From Desulfobacteraceae bacterium (lineage in GTDB: Bacteria; Desulfobacterota; Desulfobacteria; Desulfobacterales; Desulfobacteraceae): a stretch of 23,052 nucleotides of DNA. The notes under the pieces were generated by a model. The model did not search any database and was not told the origin of the DNA. It saw nothing but the letters and a program-made list of their open reading frames with translations. Every line of letters begins with the position of its first letter. Within the stretch, counting starts at the first letter, position 1. The translations under genes and the position numbers were made by a program. Location: positions 1-23,052 of the forward strand of contig JAABSK010000015.1 of assembly GCA_011390435.1 (NCBI GenBank), given 5' to 3'. Positions 1 through 5,503 of the stretch are shown one piece after another.

Positions 1-2
1 AC

Positions 3-68
3 CAGATGAACCGCTCCCAGAATCTTCGCAAATACTTCTATTCTATTGAGGTCGCAACCAAGGAGTAG
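3..68 (+). CDS. Possible 3' end of a CDS cut by the window edge
   Basis: An open frame enters from the left edge and stops at TAG (66-68). It encodes about 21 residues (QMNRSQNLRKYFYSIEVATKE) that match no family I recognise. The stop overlaps the AAGGAG ribosome binding site of the next gene, as is common inside an operon, and this is the main reason to list it. With so little sequence, chance openness cannot be excluded. Confidence 0.25.
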   Translation, partial: QMNRSQNLRKYFYSIEVATKE

Positions 69-71
69 ATC

Positions 72-797
72 ATGAAAAAAAGCATTGCGATCTTTCTTTG
101 CTATTCCATGCTTATGAGTTGCGCAGCTCCACTTAAAGTTGAAAATGTTTCATTTCAATCACCAGAATCAGTACCCAACCATCAAGAAATCGAAGGACTC
201 AAAATTGCGGTGGTCCCAATAGACACAGCAGAAAAGTCTAAAGCAATTTTCAATACTGATTTAAAAGAAGCCAATATACTACCCATTCACGTCATTATTC
301 GCCATACCGGTACCAAAGAATTTGAAATCAATCATCAACAGATGTTTGGCATTCAAAGCGATGGTTCTTACTCTGTTGCTCTAACTATAGGTACTGCAGC
401 CCAAAACGTAAGATCCTCTTCTATAGGAACAACTGCAGCTACCAGTGCTGTTGTTGGGGCAGTTGCTGGTGCAGCCATAGGTGCAGGTATTGGTGCAGGT
501 ATTGGTTCTGCTAGCGGTGATACAGGAGCTGGGGCACAAGCAGGAGCAATCATCGGTGGCACTACAGGGGCGGCTTCTGGTACTGCCGCTGGACTTTCAG
601 ATAATTTTACTATAGAGTTCAAAAAACAACTTGCGATTCATGCCTTCGAGGATAGAGTCATTTATCCATCAGACATGAGCCAAGGATTTGTTTACTTGCC
701 TTGGAGGCCTTACCAGCAATTTCGAATGGTCATTTTCGACATCAACACTGGAACACGAAAAGAAATAATTTTTCCTATCTCAGTTTATAGGTATTAG
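72..797 (+). CDS. Putative lipoprotein with glycine-zipper segment
   Basis: A 241-residue protein with a lipoprotein signal: basic N-terminus (MKKS), short hydrophobic stretch and lipobox L14-M-S-C17, so Cys17 should be lipidated and the protein anchored to a membrane facing the periplasm. The middle (about residues 128-174) is a run of Gly/Ala with small residues at regular spacing, a glycine-zipper pattern as in 17-kDa-antigen or YMGG-like proteins that pack in or against membranes. The flanking parts (20-110 and 178-241) look like ordinary folded beta-rich sequence and I do not recognise a family. The ATG at 72 follows AAGGAG with 6 nt spacing. The gene and its flanks are visibly richer in A+T than the rest of the window, which may indicate transfer. 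Function unknown. Confidence 0.8.
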   Translation: MKKSIAIFLCYSMLMSCAAPLKVENVSFQSPESVPNHQEIEGLKIAVVPIDTAEKSKAIFNTDLKEANILPIHVIIRHTGTKEFEINHQQMFGIQSDGSYSVALTIGTAAQNVRSSSIGTTAATSAVVGAVAGAAIGAGIGAGIGSASGDTGAGAQAGAIIGGTTGAASGTAAGLSDNFTIEFKKQLAIHAFEDRVIYPSDMSQGFVYLPWRPYQQFRMVIFDINTGTRKEIIFPISVYRY

Positions 798-840
798 CTA
801 ATGCCATTAATTTTAGCGTAAGGATTTATTGCCATAGCCA

Positions 841-895
841 AACCATCCGGTTTTATTATTGAAGTTTCTGGGAAACTTTCTCTTGGCACCGGGTT
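841..895 (+). repeat. Nested imperfect inverted repeats after the lipoprotein gene
   Basis: An inner stem of 7 bp (862-868 with 872-878, loop TGG) sits inside an outer stem where 841-843 plus 847-850 pair with 889-895, leaving a 3-nt bulge. It could act as a weak terminator for the upstream gene, since CTTTCTCTT follows the inner stem, but the stem is poor in G+C and the T-run is interrupted. Confidence 0.35.
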
Positions 896-932
896 GAATA
901 ATTTATCGATTAATTAAATTAACGGATAACCT

Positions 933-975
933 GCAACCTTCCCATGCTGGACAAAATCCAGCATGGGAAGGTTGC
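933..975. repeat. Perfect 18-bp inverted repeat (hairpin) upstream of the radical SAM gene
   Basis: The left arm 933-950 (GCAACCTTCCCATGCTGG) is exactly complementary to 958-975, with the 7-nt loop ACAAAAT. It ends 17 nt before the ATG at 993. There is no T-run directly after either arm, so it is not a classical intrinsic terminator. It could be a cis-acting RNA structure, an RNA-stability element, a two-sided protein site or a small mobile repeat of the REP type. Confidence 0.9.
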
Positions 976-992
976 GATAGAAGCTCTCTTTT

Positions 993-2609
993 ATGAAAAT
1001 AGCATTGATTGCACCTCCCTACCCTCTGGAAGAAATCCCCTCTCCTCCCCTTGGGCTGACATATATTGCTGCAGCCTGTGAAGCTTCCGGCGCTGATGTT
1101 ACCATTCTGGACTATATTGTCCGTGGCTATTCCGACCAAAAGCTGGTTACGGAAATCGATGCGCTGGCACCGGATGTTGTGGGCATCAATTCGGTCACCC
1201 TGAATTTTAAAAAGGCTGCTGCCATTCTCCGGGCGGTCAAGCAGGCCAGACCCGATATCATTACCCTTTTTGGCGGCCCCCATGTCTCGTTTGACAGCAA
1301 AAAAACCCTGGCCGCACACCCGGAAATCGACATTATTGTCAAAGGCGAAGGAGAAGCCACCATCGCTGAACTGCTTCCGGTAATCCATGACCGGGACTGC
1401 TGGCACCGCATCAAAGGCATTGTCTTTAAGGACCGAAACCGGTTGATCTCCACCGGACGCCGACCGTTTATCCGGGATCTGGATACCCTGCCTCTGCCTG
1501 CCCGCCATCTGCTGCCCATGGCCCGTTACCAGGCCCTGGGATATCCGGTAAGCATCATCACCAGCCGGGGATGCCCGAACCAGTGCATTTTCTGTCTTGG
1601 CCGCCGAATGGTGGGCCACAAGGTCCGTTTCCGGTCAATCCGGCAGATTGTGGATGAAATTGAGATCCTGACCCGATACGGCATTTTTGTAATGAATATT
1701 GCCGATGATCTGTTCACGGTGAGCCGCAGACGGGTCAGGGCGTTCTGCGCAGAACTGGACCGGCGAAACCTGCACATTTCCTGGAGCGCCTTTTCACGGG
1801 TCAACACCATTGACGCGGAAACTTTGACCCTGATGAAAAATGCCGGATGCCACGGCGTCAGCTTCGGCATCGAATCCGGTAACCCGGAAATGCTCAAACG
1901 GGTGAAAAAAGGCATCACCATTGATCAGGCGAAAAATGCCTCTACCGCCTGCCAGCTGGCAGGTATCAGAGGGCATGCATCGTTCATGGTCGGTCTTCCC
2001 GGAGAAACCCTTGAAACCATGAATGATTCACTGGCATTACAGCAGGAACTGGAAATCGAAAGTGCCTACCATTTTCTGGCGCCGTTTCCCGGAACCGCTG
2101 TCAGGGAAAACATTGCTGAATACGATCTTGAGATCCTCACCAATGACTGGGATGCATATCATGCCAACCAGTCCATTGTCCGGACATCCAGCCTTTCCCC
2201 TGAACAGATGGACGCCTTTGTTTATGCTGCAGGCGAACCGATCCGAAAAGACTGGGAAGCCCTTAAACAGCGATATGCCGCCCATACCGCAACTCCATAT
2301 GAACAGATGCAGGTTGGCGGCCATTACCGCACACAGATGATCTTCGCCCTGCTCAGCCAGGACATTCTTGAAACCTGGTCTGCTGACACATCTGATCCTG
2401 ACAGCGCACAAGAGCATTTGTGTGCCCATGTTTCCGCTGTTACCGATCTGGATCTGTCCTTTGTCCGGCTGACCCTGCAGGACCTGATGAACAAAGGCTA
2501 CATCCACATGAAGATCTTTAATGAACGCATCTGTTTTTCATGGTCGGACGCACACAAGCCATCCGCCAGCGACACCCTGACGCCCGAATATCTGCGACAG
2601 GGTGCCTGA
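993..2609 (+). CDS. B12-binding-domain radical SAM enzyme, substrate unknown
   Basis: A 538-residue cytoplasmic enzyme. Residues 1-135 form a cobalamin-binding Rossmann domain (KIALIAPPYPLEEIPSPPLG, then the FGGPHVS and GEGE motifs). The position of the usual DxHxxG histidine is not His (D40-Y-I-V-R), as in many family members that bind B12 without His ligation. The radical SAM core starts near 185 with C194-P-N-Q-C198-I-F-C201, the CxxxCxxC ligands of the [4Fe-4S] cluster, followed by FGIESGN and MVGLPGET motifs. The C-terminal 100 residues resemble a winged-helix fold (helix, then KGYIHMK strand). Such enzymes mostly methylate or rearrange unactivated carbons. There is no strong Shine-Dalgarno at the ATG, but the start MKIALIAPP is the normal one for the family. 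The downstream gene is convergent, so there is no operon partner to indicate the substrate. Confidence 0.9.
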   Translation: MKIALIAPPYPLEEIPSPPLGLTYIAAACEASGADVTILDYIVRGYSDQKLVTEIDALAPDVVGINSVTLNFKKAAAILRAVKQARPDIITLFGGPHVSFDSKKTLAAHPEIDIIVKGEGEATIAELLPVIHDRDCWHRIKGIVFKDRNRLISTGRRPFIRDLDTLPLPARHLLPMARYQALGYPVSIITSRGCPNQCIFCLGRRMVGHKVRFRSIRQIVDEIEILTRYGIFVMNIADDLFTVSRRRVRAFCAELDRRNLHISWSAFSRVNTIDAETLTLMKNAGCHGVSFGIESGNPEMLKRVKKGITIDQAKNASTACQLAGIRGHASFMVGLPGETLETMNDSLALQQELEIESAYHFLAPFPGTAVRENIAEYDLEILTNDWDAYHANQSIVRTSSLSPEQMDAFVYAAGEPIRKDWEALKQRYAAHTATPYEQMQVGGHYRTQMIFALLSQDILETWSADTSDPDSAQEHLCAHVSAVTDLDLSFVRLTLQDLMNKGYIHMKIFNERICFSWSDAHKPSASDTLTPEYLRQGA

Positions 2610-2623
2610 AACAATCCACAGCA

Positions 2624-4258
2624 TCAGCTTTCCGGCTTTTCAAACATCATGACAGCCCAGACAAGCTTTCCCTCATTTCCGCCATCGACCCAGTGCTTGA
2701 GCCCTTTGATCATCTGATCGATATAGCTTTTGTCTGAAAGATTCAGTATTTCGTCATACCGTTCTTTTAACTCATTACGAACCCGGCTGTAATGAAGCGG
2801 CAGATTTTCAGACAGATCCTCGATTGCAACTGTTTCCATTCCCACGCTGGCTGCCATCCGGGAATAACGATTGACAGATCCCAGTTCATCAAGGTTAATG
2901 CGGTCAAGGATGGGCTGCAGCGCTTCTTTTTCAACGCCATCCTTTTGCATGGGGTCTGTAAAAACAAACCTGCCGCCGGGTTTTAAAACCCGCTGGACTT
3001 CACTGAAAACTGTGGCTTTATTATTGCTGTGCAAAATCGCATCTCCGCTCCAGACAATGTCAAACATCTGGGCGCCAAAAGGGAGACTGTCAAAACTGCC
3101 ATCTTTTACATCGATCAGGCCATCAAGACCGGCTGCTTTGTTTTTGGCGCGATTCCGCTTGTTTTCAACTTCGCTGATATTGACACAGCTGACACAGCAT
3201 CCGTAAGTTTTTGCCAGAAACCGAGCAGCGCCGCCGTATCCTGATCCAATATCCAGTATCCGGGTATCTGCATCAATCCGGACCATTTGACTCATTTTTT
3301 CAACTGTCCGATGGCTGGCATGGGCAATTGAATCAGTTTCGTCCTGGTAGATACCGATGTGAATATCTTCACCTCCCCATACGGTATGATAAAATTCATC
3401 TGCATCCGGGCTGTTGTAGTAGGATCTGGCAACCTGGTTGCCGGATTCATACTCCCCGTCCCTGTAGGATTTATCCGCAACATGGATTAGAAAATCTGTA
3501 GCGGACATATCATAGTTTCGTTTAAAATCACCATAGGTGGTAACACTCTGAAAGCCTGCCTCCTGCAGAATTTTCTGGGTATAACTCTTTTTAAGCGGAC
3601 ACATGTTCAGGTGATACACTGAATCATCCGGAAATTCGTAACGAAACCGCGCAAGCCCGTCATCCAGATGCTCAGGTGCGGCCTTGACCCGGTTTCCCGC
3701 ATAATAATATTTATGCTTGGATGAAAACCCTTTATCGAGCATGGTGTCATAATTTCGCTGATCAATGATGAGAATGCCATCATTTTTAAGAACCGCATAA
3801 AATTCAGCCAATACTTTTCTGCGATCCATATCTTCAAACAGATGGGTAAATGAATTCCCCAGACAGATCACTGCATCATAGCGGTTATGAACAATATCTT
3901 TTGTGATCCAGCGCCAGTCAGAATGAATGGTTTTCAAAATAATATTTTCTGATTTTGCGTTGTTGAATGCCTTGGCCAGCATGGCCGGACTGCCGTCCAG
4001 ACTGGTCACGTCAAATCCATCCTTAATCAGCTGAACAGAATTAAAACCGGTCCCGCATGAGGCATCCAGAATTTTTTTTGCGCCATGGCGTTTTAAAATT
4101 TTTGAAAAAAAATGATTTTCCGCTTTTGCCCTGGATTCCCAGTCGATCAATTCATCCCATTTGTCGGCAAATCCTTTGACATACTCATTGGAATAGTTGT
4201 TGCTGTCCCTTGTTTTAATGGGGTCTTCACCAAATTTCTGTTTTTGTGGATACAGCAT
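2624..4258 (-). CDS. Fused glycine/sarcosine and sarcosine/dimethylglycine N-methyltransferase (betaine synthesis)
   Basis: A 544-residue protein with two SAM-dependent methyltransferase domains. The N-terminal half (about 20-265) has motif I DASCGTGFNS at 65 and the family stretches CLGNSFTHLF and IDQRNYD of glycine-sarcosine methyltransferase. The C-terminal half (about 275-540) has motif I DIGSGYGGAA at 336, preceded by HTVWGGEDIHIGIY, typical of sarcosine/dimethylglycine methyltransferase. Together they would convert glycine stepwise to glycine betaine, a compatible solute, using three SAM per molecule. The two activities are separate proteins in some halophiles and fused in others. The start is the ATG at 4258, behind GGAGG with 10 nt spacing; the frame stays open further upstream (to 4441) but that extension is not family-like. 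It is convergent with the radical SAM gene, 14 nt away. A long leader region precedes it. Substrate assignment is from remembered family motifs, not a search. Confidence 0.9.
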   Translation of the reverse strand: MLYPQKQKFGEDPIKTRDSNNYSNEYVKGFADKWDELIDWESRAKAENHFFSKILKRHGAKKILDASCGTGFNSVQLIKDGFDVTSLDGSPAMLAKAFNNAKSENIILKTIHSDWRWITKDIVHNRYDAVICLGNSFTHLFEDMDRRKVLAEFYAVLKNDGILIIDQRNYDTMLDKGFSSKHKYYYAGNRVKAAPEHLDDGLARFRYEFPDDSVYHLNMCPLKKSYTQKILQEAGFQSVTTYGDFKRNYDMSATDFLIHVADKSYRDGEYESGNQVARSYYNSPDADEFYHTVWGGEDIHIGIYQDETDSIAHASHRTVEKMSQMVRIDADTRILDIGSGYGGAARFLAKTYGCCVSCVNISEVENKRNRAKNKAAGLDGLIDVKDGSFDSLPFGAQMFDIVWSGDAILHSNNKATVFSEVQRVLKPGGRFVFTDPMQKDGVEKEALQPILDRINLDELGSVNRYSRMAASVGMETVAIEDLSENLPLHYSRVRNELKERYDEILNLSDKSYIDQMIKGLKHWVDGGNEGKLVWAVMMFEKPES

Positions 4259-4802
4259 ACTACAATAACCTCCTTTTTTTACGTGATAATATTGAAAAAT
4301 AATCATCTCAGAACTTTTCAGCAGGCCTGTGAAAAATCCGGCAGGCAAAAACAGCTGCACGACAACATTGCTGCGCTGAAAAGACAGAACGCTTAGAAGC
4401 AGTGATTTTGAGCAATCTGCTTCAGCAGAATGATTTGACAAATTTTGAAAAAAGAAAACTGTGCAGGCTAATTGTCGACGAGGGTGACAATCAGAGAAAC
4501 AGCGCTCCTGTTGAACCAGCTGGAGTGGCAGGTATCTTCACTTACATCGACCAGTTGAATTTTAGAATTCTGTTCGATTTTTTTCAGATATGCTTTTTTG
4601 TGATAAAATGCCTGCATAGAGAAATAACCGCCAGTCAAGAAAGTTTCAGATTAAAAGATTTCTCTTTCTTAACAGATGAATCAGCAGGTGTCAACTGCAG
4701 GACCCGATCCAAATTCTGTGGATTTTTTTCTCGACCTTCAAATGCTGAAATGATAAAAACGGTTCAGTAAACTCAAATCTTTACCACAAAAGGAGCGTGA
4801 AA
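4259..4802. other. 544-nt gene-free region between divergent genes
   Basis: This region separates the betaine synthase (-) from the Cys-rich protein (+). I see no convincing gene: the one sizeable open frame (4402-4770, +) lacks a ribosome binding site and a recognisable product. It holds several short inverted repeats, including two that share bases (4396-4402 with 4417-4423, and 4416-4420 with 4425-4429). On the minus strand TATTAT near 4286-4291 is a possible -10 element for the betaine gene, with a poor -35. I looked for glycine, SAM and SAH riboswitch cores and did not recognise one. Confidence 0.6.
4396..4429 (-). repeat. Two mutually exclusive short hairpins in the betaine synthase leader
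   Basis: GAAGCAG (4396-4402) can pair with CTGCTTC (4417-4423), while TCTGC (4416-4420) can instead pair with GCAGA (4425-4429) around a 4-nt loop. The two stems share bases 4417-4420, so only one can form. Both are short and may be chance. Confidence 0.3.
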
Positions 4803-5006
4803 ATGGAGTGTAAAAAAGAAAAAAACCTGACCAGATGCAACTGCACATATGAGCCCTGCTCACGAAAAGGGGCCTGCTGTGACTGCATCTCCTATCATCT
4901 GAATATGCGGCAGCTTCCTGCCTGCTGTTTTCCAGACACTGTCGAAAAGACATATGACCGGTCCTTTGAAACCTTTGCCAGCCTGGTGTCACACAATAAG
5001 ATCTAA
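4803..5006 (+). CDS. Small cysteine-rich cytosolic protein, DUF6485-like
   Basis: A 67-residue protein with nine cysteines (residues 3, 12, 14, 19, 25, 26, 28, 41, 42), probably binding a metal such as zinc or iron-sulfur. The arrangement CxCTYxxC..KGxCCxCIxYH and LPACCF resembles the DUF6485 family of small proteins common in anaerobes, whose function is unknown to me. The ATG at 4803 is preferred over an in-frame GTG at 4797 because AGGAG (4791-4795) lies 7 nt before it. The conserved start MECKKEKNLxRC also favours this site. There is no signal peptide. It stands alone, divergent from the betaine synthase and convergent with the Usp gene. Confidence 0.85.
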   Translation: MECKKEKNLTRCNCTYEPCSRKGACCDCISYHLNMRQLPACCFPDTVEKTYDRSFETFASLVSHNKI

Positions 5007-5013
5007 ACAGCGC

Positions 5014-5054
5014 CGGCAGCAGCCCAGGAAACCCGCGACAGCTGCCGTCTTATT
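5014..5054 (+). terminator. Candidate terminator after the Cys-rich gene
   Basis: CGGCAGC (5014-5020) pairs perfectly with GCTGCCG (5041-5047) across a 20-nt loop and is followed by TCTTATTT. It lies between two converging genes, so it may stop transcripts from either side, although the T-run is imperfect and the stem overlaps close to the Usp stop codon at 5050. Confidence 0.45.
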
Positions 5055-5484
5055 TCAGGACATTTCTCAAGCGCAGAACCGAACAGTTGGCGTTTTTGAC
5101 GATTTTCTGGGCACAGTCCTGGGAAAAGGCCTCATTGATTTTGCGCCGATGATTATGGTACACCACAATGAGGTCGGCACCCCATTTTTCCGCCATTTCA
5201 AGAATGACTTCATAGTGTTTACCCACAAGGACTTTCGCTGTGACATTTTCACCGCAATTCTGATCAGTAAACGCCTTTAACGTGCGGCTGAACTCTGCCT
5301 TGGCCTCTTTTTTCATTTCATCGGTCACAAATGATGCCACAATGGGCATGCTGAAACCAGGCATTACAGACACCAGAAGAATCTGGGCATTCATCAGCTC
5401 TGCAATCTGAGCGGCATTGTCATACACGGCCTTTGATGTTCTGGGATATTCCACATCAATGGGAACCAGTATTTTATGAAACAT
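5050..5484 (-). CDS. UspA-like universal stress protein of the TRAP operon
   Basis: A 144-residue protein with the Usp fold: MFHKILVPID at the start, an alternating strand-helix pattern, GKHYEVILEMAEKWGADLIVV, and the C-terminal strand CSVLRLR. The ATP-binding signature G-2x-G-9x-G-(S/T), expected after LIVV, is absent: the loop from Tyr109 reads YHNHRRKINEAF with no glycine. It therefore probably belongs to the non-nucleotide-binding type or binds something else. The ATG at 5484 has AGGAG at 6 nt; an upstream extension to 5511 overlaps the permease gene and has no such site. It is the third gene of the TRAP operon, 19 nt after the permease. Usp proteins beside TRAP transporters, such as TeaD with the ectoine transporter TeaABC, are known to modulate uptake; the same role here is inference. 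Confidence 0.88.
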   Translation of the reverse strand: MFHKILVPIDVEYPRTSKAVYDNAAQIAELMNAQILLVSVMPGFSMPIVASFVTDEMKKEAKAEFSRTLKAFTDQNCGENVTAKVLVGKHYEVILEMAEKWGADLIVVYHNHRRKINEAFSQDCAQKIVKNANCSVLRLRNVLK

Positions 5485-5503
5485 GCAGGACTCCTGTAAA
5501 CGA

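Noticed and set aside
368..622. Ala/Pro-rich minus-strand frame inside the lipoprotein gene
   Set aside because: The mirror image of the Gly/Ala-rich glycine-zipper codons; no start signal.
903..1619. Long antisense open frame across the start of the radical SAM gene
   Set aside because: It lies opposite strong domain motifs of the radical SAM enzyme, and its N-terminal part is translated from the perfect hairpin; a shadow of codon bias.
4441..4560. Possible glycine riboswitch before the betaine synthase
   Set aside because: I compared the minus strand with the remembered glycine riboswitch core and did not find its conserved boxes.
4402..4770. 122-codon open frame on the plus strand in the intergenic region
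   Set aside because: No ribosome binding site, no recognisable motif, composition like non-coding sequence, and it runs through the likely leader of the betaine synthase.
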